This document shows positions 45,301 to 57,300 of a stretch of 64,000 nucleotides of DNA, in pieces. Position 1 is the first letter of the stretch. Every line of letters begins with the position of its first letter. The position numbers and the translations under genes were made by a program. The stretch is from the NCBI RefSeq assembly GCF_905147365.1, contig NC_056410.1, positions 2,827,501 through 2,891,500 of the forward strand. The letters are read 5' to 3'. This DNA comes from Aricia agestis (Eukaryota > Arthropoda > Insecta > Lepidoptera > Lycaenidae). Under the pieces are notes generated by a model, which saw nothing but the letters and a program-made list of their open reading frames with translations, did no database searches and was not told where the DNA came from.

Positions 45301-48300
45301 ATCGACACGTGCCTTCGACAAGTGTCGTTCCTGTGTAAAAAGCCTAACATGTCCACAGTTTGTCCTTACTTTCGCATTTCTACTGGTAGCCGGGCTAGCC
45401 CGGCTGATGTTGCGAGTGTCCATGGGCGACGGTAGTTGCTTTCCATCAGGTGACCCGCTGGCTCGTTTGCCCGCTTATTTTATAAAAAAATTTAGAGGTA
45501 TCAAGAGATACCCGTATGGAACGAAGTTATAAAAATAAAAAAAAGAAGAGAGAGAGCTCTGGGAGACAGAGAGAAAAACACGCGCTATCGCACGGCTTAC
45601 AACTAGGTAAAGCATTTTTGCTCTAGTTGTAATATACCGACACTTTTGTGTCATGTCGTTACAACTTTTCCCGTCTAGCGCGATAAGGAACTTCGTTCCA
45701 AAAAAACAACTGACGGATACTTTCAGGGTACCTGGGCAAGCTGACGAGCCGGCTGCGTCGTCAGATCGCCGCGCGCACTGACAACCGCATCCGGCTCATG
45801 AACGAGGTCATACAGAGCATAGAAACCATCAAGATGTACGTCTGGGAGAGTGCCTTCGCCGGCATCGTCGGGAAGGCCAGAAAGTAAGGCTTTAGGCCGT
45901 TATCATACTAACGGTTGGCAAGAGGATTTAGGGTGCAGCGTGCCCCCTTGCGCGTCCGCGACGTATTCGCTCCAAAGCTCCTCGCCAGTCGCTAGTATGA
46001 TAAGACCCTTAGGACTGTTATGGTGAAGTCTCTCGTATAGATAGAAGAAGATTCTTATTAAAGTGCTCCGTTCTTAAATGTTGTATGTTTACAGGAAGGA
46101 AATGGGTTTCATAAAGAAGATGTCGTGGTTGCGAGCGGTGATGATATCGTGCGTGAAGCTCAACACCAAAGTGGCCATCTTCCTCAGCATCATCTCCTAC
46201 ATCTCCTTTGGGAACGAACTCACCGCCGCCAAGGTAACTGTAGTACAGTCACAACACTGACATATATCGTGCGTGAAGCTCAACACCTAAGTGGCCATTT
46301 TCCGCAGCATCATCTTCTACATCTCCTTCACTAAAGTGACCATCTTCTTCAGCAAAACTTTTAGTGCTCGCTCGCTCGCTCAAGGCATGGCAAGGAAAGA
46401 CATGACGCGTGTGTGAAAGCGACGTAGCGTAGACTGGTTTTTGTCGCTAATAGTAAGGAGAATAAGGCGTCAGATGGCCCTAGCTACGTCATAATTCTAT
46501 TTGTATATATTTCGACAAAATTGAGTAACTTACCCTACAATAAAACATAATAATTCCCAAGGTGTTTGTCATCTTCTCGTACTACGACATACTGAAGATG
46601 TCGCTAGTGGACAGCTTACCGCTGGGGATAGCTTCCACCATGGAGGCGCTGGTGGGCGTCAAGAGAGTACAGGAGTTCCTGCTGCTGCCCGAAGTGGACA
46701 ACCAAGATGGCGTCGACTTGCTGACTATCGATCCGGAGAGAGAATCTAAGCGAGTCTTCGAGAAGATCGGCAACGGGTATGTACGGAATGGTCATACAAA
46801 TTTATTTAAACAATAGACAATAATTGTGTTTACGTATCTTGAGACAGCAAGGCAACAGGCGTAAAATTGTCGAATAACAGTTGTCAAAAACTTGTTGCAT
46901 TGCTGTCGCATGATACAAGATAACTTTCACGATCTACAACGGTCCCCAAACGTGGCTCGTTATGTCACTAAAATAATGTAGTACTTATGGGTTTCAGAAC
47001 GCAAACGTATATTCAGTCAGAAGCCGTTGAGCACATGGAAACGAACGTGCTGGTGTCGTTCAAGCAGTTCACTGCACACTGGCGGACTGCTGACGAAAAA
47101 GCTGACAAAACTGTCGCCCTCAGTGACGTCAACTTAAATGTGAGTTTTTGTGAGGTTTTTGTGCATGGACCATGGTTACTTAAATGTTGTGGAGATTTTG
47201 TCCAACAGTATCTGGTTTGTGACCTTGAAACCATTTTTTCACTTACTATATTAAATAATGGCACTTTTAGTAAAGTAGATTGAACTTTACCTAATCTAAG
47301 AAATACGTTTTTTTTAATCAAGTGCCGGGTACGCACGCTTTCGTTCTTGGAGCTCGCGCGCGGTGCATAACTACAAAATATTGCGTGTTGCCCTTTTGCA
47401 ACACGCAATTCTTTTGGCATTCATAAGTAAAACGTATTCTCAGATTCTCCCAGGCACTCTAACGGTCGTGATAGGCGCGGTGGGTTCGGGCAAGACGACG
47501 CTCCTGCACGCCATACTTCGGGAGTTGCCTCTAACCGCCGGCTATGTCGACATCGCCTGCGTCACATCATACGCTGCCCAGGACCCCTGGATCTTTGAAG
47601 GGACTGTATGTAGTTTTCTATATTATGAGCGAACTATAACTGTTTTTAAAATGAGTGATATTTTAAACTTCATGATTTTAACAGGTCCGCCAGAACATCC
47701 TGTTCGGTCAGGAGCTGGACCTGCGGCGCTACAAGGCGGTGGTGAAGTGCTGTCAGCTGCGGAGCGACCTGGAGTTGCTGCCGCACGGCGACCGCACGGT
47801 GGTGGGCGAGCGCGGCGCCTCGCTGTCGGGCGGCCAGCGCGCGCGCCTGTCGCTGGCGCGTTGCCTCTACCGCGCCGCCGACCTCTACCTGCTCGACGAC
47901 CCGCTCGCCGCCGTCGACGCCAAGGTGCGTGCTGCACGCTGTGTGTGTGCGGGCGTGCACGCTCGCACACGCTCACAATGACGTGTCTGTGTGCAGGTGG
48001 CGCAGGCGCTGTACGAGGAGTGCGTGCGTGGGTTCCTGCGCGACCGCGCGGTGGTGCTGGTCACACATCACGTGCACTACGCGCGACAGGCTGACAATAT
48101 CTGCGTGATGAGAAATGGGAGGGTAAGCTTATAAAAATGTATGACAGGAACAACCATGACAACACTTAGCCTTTATGACAACATTATAATTTGTAACCAA
48201 TAGAGTACCAATGTTATACGTTACTAAAGAAAACAAAAAAATATATATTCATCTTGGCAGGTAGCAGCACAAGGCACGTATCAAGAATTAAAGGACTCAG

Positions 48301-51300
48301 TGCCGGAACTTCACGTCGAGAGCAACGCGATTGCAGAAGTTAAAGAGAAAGTTGAATACGAGAGACATGAGAGTATGGTCAGTATTTTTGATTTTACAAA
48401 GTGTTCTCAATTTTATGAGCCAATGTTGCATTTGCATATATAATTTACTGTTGCGGGAATAAGAAGCCTGAATTATCTTCGTATTTACCAAGTAGATTGT
48501 AGCGGAAATGTTTTTGGAAAATTTTAACATTTGCTGATGAGTAACGACTTTACTCTTCACGCGAATAGACTACAGAGTATAGATATAAGGGATATTTTTC
48601 CCTAACTTATGATTTGGAAATGTTGGAATTATTAACCTTCAAATAAACGACATGTGTTTCTCCTCCAAAACCAAAGTTTTTTATTCAATAATTTACATCT
48701 TAATTTTCACAATATTATTAATCTAGTAAACACTAAATTACACAAACTTACCTGAAAACCAAAGAAACGACATTTGAAGTTTATTGTTCAATAATTAACA
48801 ATTCCTTTTACTTGAATCTTTAGTGAAATTATATCAGATCTAAAATGGCGAAATTTTACTTTTTTTCCTAATAGTCATAGACATGCCGGATATGATCTAT
48901 AATAGATAACCTATTCAATAGTACCATAGTGGGTAAAACAGTTTACCTGCTTTACCGATATTTCCAAAACCCGCCAATATTCAAAATATGAATGAGATTA
49001 CTTAAGAATTATCAATTAATCTATGTCGTTTCTTTACATAGATATTAAATACTGCCGTAATTACAGCACAAATTTGTTTAGAAATCTCTTTTCTTTCTAA
49101 ATTAGGAGCTCACACGCAGAATTCACTCTCAAAGGTCCATGTCATCAGTGTCGCAACTGTCCTTCAGTATGGACCTAGAGAAAACGGAACTCAAATATGA
49201 AGGTAGGTACTTTTGTAGGTAGTTTTGTTGGTAAGGGAATTTTGTTCATACTTACTACGATAGCTCAGCGACCCAAAGTGGATTTTGGCCTCCGACACGA
49301 GTTTGCGCCACTTGTCGCGGTCTTGCGCAGTTTCTTGCCACTCTGTGACTTGAAGATCGCGCAGGTCCGATTCCACGACATCTAGCCACCGGTACCGTGG
49401 ACGGCCGACAGGTCGTCGCCCGATCGGACGCCCAAGAAACGCCATTTTAGTGGCACGATCCTCTCCCATTCTTGCAACATGGCTGAGCCATCGGAGTCGC
49501 TGGGCTTTTGTTACGCCAATAATATTGGGCTCAGCCATGAGGTCTTCAACTTCGGCGTTAGTTCGGATTCTAGTTCCTCCGTCTCCTGTCTTCACCGGGC
49601 CCAAGATCTTGCGGAGGATTTTTCTTTCGGCTACCAGTAGTTTATTCTCTTCATCGAGTGTGAGCGTCCAGGTCTCGCATTCGTACATTAGTATTGGGCT
49701 TATTACAGACTTGTAAATGGCGTTCTTACTTTTTCTACTTAGGAGATTGGACGCTAACACTCCATGAAGTGCCGCGCTGCATCGTAAGGTAGCGAACTCA
49801 CGGCGCGGTTTTTTCCCGCGCCCGCCGCGGTTGCGGGCCCGCAGCCTTCGTAGAATCCTGTTTTGTATGTAAAAAACGAAAGCAAAACTCACGGCGCTTT
49901 TTTCGCCCGCGGCAGGCGCAGTTATTTGCGGCTCCCGCTGCACCGGCGGGCGGCGGTCGCCCGCAGTCTTGGCGGTTTGCGCCCGCGCGCTCTGCGATAG
50001 TTTAGCGGGCTATCGCAGTAGCCGTATAGGTCAGCTAACTAAAGCTGGCACGATCAACATACTGTTACGGTACACGGTATACGGACATGTGGTGCCATCT
50101 AGCGACAAACCAGCGAAACTTACCGAGGGAGCACAGGCAACATAAATCCCCTACTCAATACTAGATGGCATGAGGTGCGCAAGTACATACTCGAACCTTC
50201 TAGAAAGGTCCAATGTTTGTTTACGTGTTTACCGTTTTTTTTTTGCGTGTTTACGTGTTTAGTGGTTTGCTTTTATTGTGGTACATGCTCGAGCCTCCTA
50301 GAAAGTTCCCACGGTTGTTTACTTGTTTACGTGAATCGGGAACTTTCTGGAATTCGTCTCGCCATATAAAAAGCCGCAGGCAGGCCCGGCCAGTTCAGTT
50401 GGATCTGAGCGATCTTCGAGGCGACAACAAGTGATCAATAGTGAGTGAACCAGTGAAACCTGCGACTTGGCTAAGACCTAGGACAGTGATAGTGCTTAGT
50501 GATTGGACCTAGTGATTAGTGTTTGGACTTAGTGCTAAGTGTTGTGACCTAGTGTTTAGTGCAGTGTTAATAGAGTCTTCAAGAGAGTCACCAGGTCTTT
50601 CTCTCCAAATCCTCGAACCCTAGCACGTAACAACTGGTGTCGGAAGTGAGATTTGGAGATGCCATTGACTCCGAGAGAGGACTTCAAGGGGAGTGTCAGG
50701 ACAAGGGCACAACGAGCTGCGGAGGCCGCGCCCACTGGGGACCAAGCTCCGCCCACTGAGGGACAGGCTCCACCCACTGGCCCCGCCCACTTTGGGTGAA
50801 GCCACGCCCACTGGCTCCGCCCACTGGGCACGCCCCGCAGGCTCCGCCCACTTTGGGCATGGCCACGTCCACTGGCTCCGCCCACCAGGCCACGCCCACT
50901 CAGGCCACGCCCACTCAGGCCACGCCCACTCAGGCCACGCCCACTAGCTCCGCCCACCGAGCTTCGTCTGCTCAACCCCTGCCTGCTGGCTCCAGCCACC
51001 ATGCATCGCCCGTAGCTTCTGCGGCCCCTCAAGTGGCTCCTCAATTACAAAGCCTAATTGAGTTAATTCAGGCTCTGCAAGAATCACAAGACCGCAAGTT
51101 CGGCGCTTTACAAGAGTAACAAGACCGCAAGCTCGGCGCTTTACAAGAGTCACAAGACCGCAAGCTCGGTGCTTTACAAGAGTCACAAGACCGTAAGCTC
51201 GGCGCTTTACAAGAGTCACAAGAACGCAAGCTAGGTGCTGAAATCAGAGCGATTCGAGAATCACAAGAGCAACAAAAAGACCTCCAAGAAAAAGCGCTTG

Positions 51301-54300
51301 GAGCTATAAAGGATGTCAGTGACACGGTGGTTAAGCTTCGAAAAGATGTCGACGTAATGGACGAACGAGTTGCTGGGTTAGAGTCGGTTGTGGAAAATTT
51401 GAAAACCGGGTTCACTGAATTGCGAGAAGAGAGTAGTGCGCCTTGAAACTACAGGAGTTGGGGTGTCTAGTGGAACTACCGGAGTAGTGCAGGTGGTGCA
51501 GGGACCAAGCGTGAAAGTACCGCCATACGACGGCACTACTTCTTGGAACGCTTATCGTCGGCAATTTCAGACTGTTGCTACCGCAAACGGATGGACGGAG
51601 GAGCAATGTCTGACCGCTCTCACTGTTGCACTCAGAGGGCAAGCTTTGTCGGTCCTGGAGGCACTGCCACATATGGGAAATGGGTTCCAAGACCTGATGG
51701 AGGCACTGGAATCCAGATACGGGGAGCGACACTTGGAGCACGTGTTCCGTGCCCAACTGCGTGACAGAGTTCAGCGCTCAGAAGAAGGGCTTCAACAATG
51801 GGCGTTGGAAATTGAAAAACTCGTCAGGAAGGCATACCCAGGAGCTGACAACAAGATGGTCGACACGAATATTGTTCAAAGATTTGTCGACGGAATCAAA
51901 GACCTAGAGGTCAGAGCTGCAGTAAGGCTTGGTCATCATACCTCGCTGAAGGAAGCGTTGGCACACGCTTTGGAGTTCGAGGCTGTTCGCCATGACATAC
52001 GGCAGCCCCATAAGATCCGTAAGGTCTTTGAGGAAGTCAAAGAAGCTAAGGCTCCCACAAGGAAAAGATTTGAAGTCATGTGCTATAAATGCGGTGAGAG
52101 GGGTCATCTTCAGCTCAACTGCCCGCAGAAGAAGACCCACATGGCAAGGATGGAAAGGGTCGAGAAACAAATAGAGGAGCTGAGGAAGCAAGCAGTTTCG
52201 TCCCGTGCCTGGGATAAGAGGAAACGAATAGAATCCAGGACTAAAGGGCGATACTGGATGACGTGGAGAAAGCCCCGGTAACTGTTACCTCCCAGGCACG
52301 GAGCGGAGAAACAACGAGAACAAGTCCCTTGGGTCTCTTGAAGAATGATGCTTTGAGAAAGGCTCAAGAAAGAGATGACGACCTTCGGCACATCATCACA
52401 TGGAAGAAACGGGGTGACGTAAAGCCAATCTGGAGTGAGGTTGCACCCACTGGCGCTGTCACTAAGGCGTACTGGGAGCAATGGGACAGTCTGATACTTC
52501 AGGACGGAATACTCTACCGGAAATGGCAGAAGGCTAACGGCAGAGAGTTCTATTTTCAGATAATTGTCCCAAGGGCGACAGTACCAGATGTTCTCCGCGA
52601 GATACATGAGGGCGTATCAGGGAGTCATCTAGGTGTCAAGAGGATGCTAAGGAAAGTGCGAGAACGATTCTTCTGGTTGCATTGGAGAGATGATGTGCAG
52701 GATTGGTGCCACAGATGTATTACTTGCGCTGCTGTAAAGGGACCACAGACCAGGAGTAGTCGTAGGAACAGCGTGGCGCGTTACCATGGCAGTAACAAAG
52801 ATGCTCGGGACGAGCATCTCTAAGAGGGGAGTAGTGTTACGGTACACGGTATACGGACATGTGGTGCCATCTAGCGACAAACCAGCGAAACTTACCGAGG
52901 GAGCACAGACAACATAAATCCCCTACTCAATACTAGATGGCATGAGGTGCGCAAGTACATACTCGAACCTTCTAGAAAGGTCCAATGTTTGTTTACGTGT
53001 TTACCGTTTTTTGCTTTTATTGTGGTACATGCTCGAGCCTCCGAGAAAGTTCCCACGGTTGTTTACTTGTTTACGTGAATCGGGAACTTTCTGGAATTCG
53101 TCTCGCCATATAAAAAGCCGCAGGCAGGTCCGGCCAGTTCAGTTGGATCTGAGCGATCTTCGAGGCGACGACAAGTGATCAATAGTGAACCAGTGAAACC
53201 TGCGACTTGGCTACGACCTAGGACAGTGATAGTGCTTAGTGATTGGACCTAGTGATTAGTGTTTGGACTTAGTGCTAAGTGTTGTGACCTAGTGTTTAGT
53301 GCAGTGTTAATAAAGTCTTCAAGAGAGTCACCAGGTCTTTCTCTCCAAATCCTCGAACCCTAGCACGTAACAATACATTATCGTACACATACGATAATTT
53401 TGTGCCTAAGTACGATGTTTGATACCATATTATTATCGTACGCAGATTGTACGATAACTTATATAATATTTTTAAACATACTGTATAATGAAATTGCATA
53501 AGTGTGAGTACCTACTGTGAACGTTCCAGCTTTAGTTTAGTAGGCGATCGTAAGAAACCACCCGTCTTGCGATTATCGCCCGCCGAGTTTGCGGGCGCTG
53601 ACCGCGCCCGCGGTGGTTGCGGGCCCGCACAAATCAGTGGTCTCGTGATTCTGAAATAAAACCGCTCATTTGCGCGGGCGCGCAACCGCGGCGGGCGCGG
53701 GAAAAAACCGCGCCGTGAGTTCGCTACCTAAGGTGTTTTGGATGCGGGTGTTTATTTCCTCCTGTCTCGTGTTGTGTATTTGTTCATAAATCTTAATAAA
53801 TTCCTTCTACAATATAAAAGTATTCAATGTTAAACTGAGGGGTTAGTGCGAGTTTTATTCGATCCGACGCATCGAGCACGTTAACGTGAATTTATATGGG
53901 ATCAAAGCAGTATCCACGTTAGCCAGTAGATGGCACTGCTTTGATTCCATATAAATTCGCGTTAACGTGCTCGATGCGTATGATCGAATAAAACTCGCAC
54001 TAACCCCTCTGGTTGTATTTTGGAGTATTTAATTACTTGACTCCAGCTAAGCTAAAACGATATTGATTTTGGTTGTCTAGACAACCAAAATCAATATCGT
54101 TTTAGTCGTTTTTAGTCTGTTAATTAATCTATAGTATCTAACTATAGATTAATTAACAGTTTTTTTCTAACTTCTTTTAGGTGAAACCCAAACAAAGGGT
54201 TCAGTAGAACGCGACACGTACGTCCAGTACATACGCAGCGGCGGAGGCGCGTGCACGGTCGTTATACTGTTGGCGTTGTTTGTCGTCGCGCAACTCTTCT

Positions 54301-57300
54301 ACAGCGCCAGTGACGTGTGGCTTAAAGACTGGTAAGCATAAGACAAAGAACACAGTTTCCTAGAATGTACTTACATAACACTTATCTATTAACACAAATC
54401 GAACTTATAAATTAAAAATTAACTTTTTTTCCTCCTAAATGCTTTCATTAGACCCTCAGATTAGAGTCTCTACAGCCCGTATGTCTGGACATCACTTCGA
54501 CTCTTTAGGATCTATTGTGCCTTCTGGAAAATTACTTGTTAATTTATAAAAAAATAATTATCCTAGGGTCAATTTGGAAGAATCCTACAGCATGAAATTG
54601 GCCAATTCAAGCCTCCAAGAGAACAATCAAACGGAATCAGGTAAGTAAATTAAAAAAAGAGCGATTTTTGGGCTGGCTCATTTAAGTTAACGACAATAAA
54701 TGATAGTTTTAGCGCGTTAATGTTAGTTTGATTACAATAAATATTAAATAGTATATTAAAAACTATATAAACTACATCACAAGAACTTTCTGGACATTTT
54801 AATTGTCTTCGTTGATTTCAGTCGAATATACCGATATAACGGCGAACAAGTTCGGTCTGTCGCGGTCGGCGTGCGTGTACGTGTACGCGGCGTTGATCGG
54901 CGTGTGCGTGTTCTTCACGTGGAACAAGCTGCTGGTGTTCTACAACACCTGCATCCGCGCCTCCGTCGCGCTGCACAACAACATGTTCAGGTGCACCCAC
55001 ACACACAGTTCGGTCTGTCGCGGTCGGCGTGCGTGTACGTGTACGCGGCGTTGATCGGCGTGTGCGTGTTCTTCACGTGGAACAAGCTGCTGGTGTTCTA
55101 CAACACCTGCATCCGCGCCTCCGTCGCGCTGCACGACAACATGTTCAGGTGCGCCCACACACACAGTTCGGTCTGTCGCGGTCGGCGTGCGTGTACGTGT
55201 ACGTGGCGTTGATCGGCGTGTGCGTGTTCTTCACGTGGAACAAGCTGCTGGTGTTCTACAACACCTGCATCCGCGCCTCCGTCGCGCTGCACGACAACAT
55301 GTTCAGGTGCGCCCACACACACAGTTCGGTCTGTCGCGGTCGGCGTGCGTGTACGTGTACGCGGCGTTGATCGGCGTGTGCGTGTTCTTCACGTGGAACA
55401 AGCTTCTAGTGTTCTACAACACCTGCATCCGCGCCTCCGTCGCGCTGAACGATAACATGTTCAGGTGCGCACACACACACATAATATGCTTGACACACGT
55501 ATAAACACGCAGCTTGCACACGCAAGTACGCTATAGGTTACACGCAGATGCATACGTGCACACGATAACGCCATCTGTGTTGTTGCAGGGGCGTGACGAA
55601 CGCGCCGATGTGGTTCTTCCACCACAACCCGTCTGGCCGCATCCTTAACCGGTTCTCCAAAGACATGGGGCAGGTGGACTCGCTGCTACCCATCGCGCTA
55701 GTAGACTGCTTTGGGGTAAGCTAACAAACGCTTTAAAATTGTCTATTATCTTAATTACCCCCATATATAGGCCATTGACAATTACAAACAAAGTACACAT
55801 AAGGCTAGACTTTATTTCACCATTTTTGCAAATGATAATAAAAGGACATAGGCATATTTTATGTATTCAGAAATAACTAAACAAACTGCAAATCACCAGA
55901 TTTTGTAACTATTTTTCAGGTAGAAAGTTCAATTCACCTGCATGATTTAACTGGGATTCATTTTGCAGTTCTTTTTAGAAATAATTGCCATTCTTGTGGT
56001 AGTATGCCTGGTGAACTGGTGGCTGGCGCTGCCGACGGCGGCGGTGTCTGTTCTGCTCTACCTCATCAGGTCCTACTACATCGGCACCAGCCGCGAACTG
56101 AAAAGGATGGAGGCTATAGGTATGGCTATAGCAATTTCAACTCAGGACTACGTAAATTAAACGCTGTTAAGAATTGTGTGCTAACACAAAAATGGGTATT
56201 GAGTTATGAATGCCGTACTTAATATTGTTTAACACTTTCACAGTCCACGGTAGTGATGTAACGAATGTTGGATTTTTCACATTCGCGAATGCGAATGCGA
56301 TTGCGAATATTTATCTTCAACATTCGCACATGCGAATATTTTAAAATTTAAAAAAAAGCGCGTATAAAATATTTGACAGGTTTGACGTTTCGTGTCGGCC
56401 ATGTTCAATGAACATAGCCGAGCCGATATTGGTTAATTGAATGAATTTAGTCACAGAAAGTTCATTCTAAAAGTTGTGTTTTGAGTTTAGTTTTATGTTT
56501 CAAATAATTGTTTAGTTTTTTAGTAGTAGTTATGATAGTAAAGTAATAATATACTACTAAATGAATGCAAACCTTACATAGTTGATTAATGTTAGATTTG
56601 ATAAGATCTCTGTAGTTCTTTTTTTCATAAATGAGGCTTTAATTTAGAATGTAGAAGTATAATTTAATAAAAATATCTAAGTGTTATCTATTGTATTATT
56701 ATTTCATATGCATGCATATAATAATTTCCTTTTTGAATGCGAATGCGAATATTGAAAAATACGCGGATATTCGCGAATGCGAATGCGAATATCCGTTACA
56801 TCACTAGTCCACGGTATCCAAACGGATACGAAAACGTGGTCACCGTGGAGTCCATGTATCTAAAAGGATGCATTGGCACTGAAAAAAGCATAGAAAAATA
56901 AGAAGCATAGGAGCATAGGAGCATATAAATATAAAGTAAAAAAAACTTATAATCCATTATAAATAAATATTGGAGTGGACTCGAGGGACTAGATTTTGTT
57001 TTTGTATGGTGGACTGTGAAAGTGTTAAAATCTAAACGAAGCTTCACAGCGTCAAATTATTTATTAAATTAGTTTTTAAAATTATTTCAAACATGATGGC
57101 TGTTTATTAGTGCAATAAATAATAAATTTAATGTTGATGATAAATAAGGCCGACGTACAATAATTATATCACGCTTCAATTTTATTGAACAGTTTATTTG
57201 ACAATTCGAATTCGCCTTCAAGGCGCGCGCGATGTTTCTATGTCAACCCTAGACGGTCAATAATATTACGTAATACATAATGCGCAATAAAATTGCTCGT

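Larger units (their letters stand above)
50059..53376 (+). mobile_element. Internally deleted Gypsy-like LTR retrotransposon
   Basis: Two LTRs (50063-50632 and 52835-53372) both begin TGTTACGG and end CGTAACA. A 4-bp target duplication ATAC lies at 50059-50062 and 53373-53376. Just after the left LTR, TGGTGTCGGAAGTG is the likely primer-binding site. AAGAGGGGAGTAG before the right LTR is the polypurine tract. The interior (2.2 kb) encodes Gag pieces and the integrase zinc finger only. Protease, reverse transcriptase, RNase H and the integrase core are missing, so it is non-autonomous. LTR divergence is small, apart from a roughly 28-bp indel in the T-rich part and a 4-bp indel. Confidence 0.92.
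49795..53731. mobile_element. GC-rich TAA-flanked inverted-repeat element (Harbinger-like), split by an LTR element
   Basis: GGTAGCGAACTCACGGCGCG (49798) and more than 30 bp beyond is inverted at the right end (to 53728). The target duplication is TAA (49795-49797 and 53729-53731). Without the LTR element inside, it is about 617 bp. It is very GC-rich with runs such as GCGGTTGCGGGCCCGCA at both ends. No transposase; a MITE of PIF/Harbinger type by its target site. Confidence 0.82.
49205..53800 (-). pseudogene. LINE reverse-transcriptase C-terminus, split by a nested insertion
   Basis: On the minus strand, 49797 down to about 49240 encodes SAALHGVLASNLLSRKSKNA, a C-E-T-W-T-L motif, and GRPRYRWLDVV...WR..V. 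This is the C-terminal domain typical of RTE-like LINE proteins. The reading frame continues on the far side of the insertion: 53729 to about 53790 encodes RQEEINTRIQNT in register when one copy of the TAA site is removed. The LINE is 5'-truncated (a stop appears just upstream) and lacks the catalytic YxDD part. Confidence 0.8.

Noticed and set aside
50693..51119. Collagen- or histidine-rich host protein from the TPTQA repeats
   Set aside because: Located between LTR, primer-binding site and Gag; it is the frameshifted Gag N-terminus of the LTR element.
55009..55464. Mutually exclusive alternative exons 19b-d
   Set aside because: Phase of the available acceptor (0) does not match exon 18 (1), and the 18-bp GT-AG spacers are far below the minimum intron length.
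54803..55504. Overlapping 70-113-residue frames in both strands
   Set aside because: Products of the 158-bp exon 19 tandem repeat; only the first unit's frame connects to neighbouring exons.
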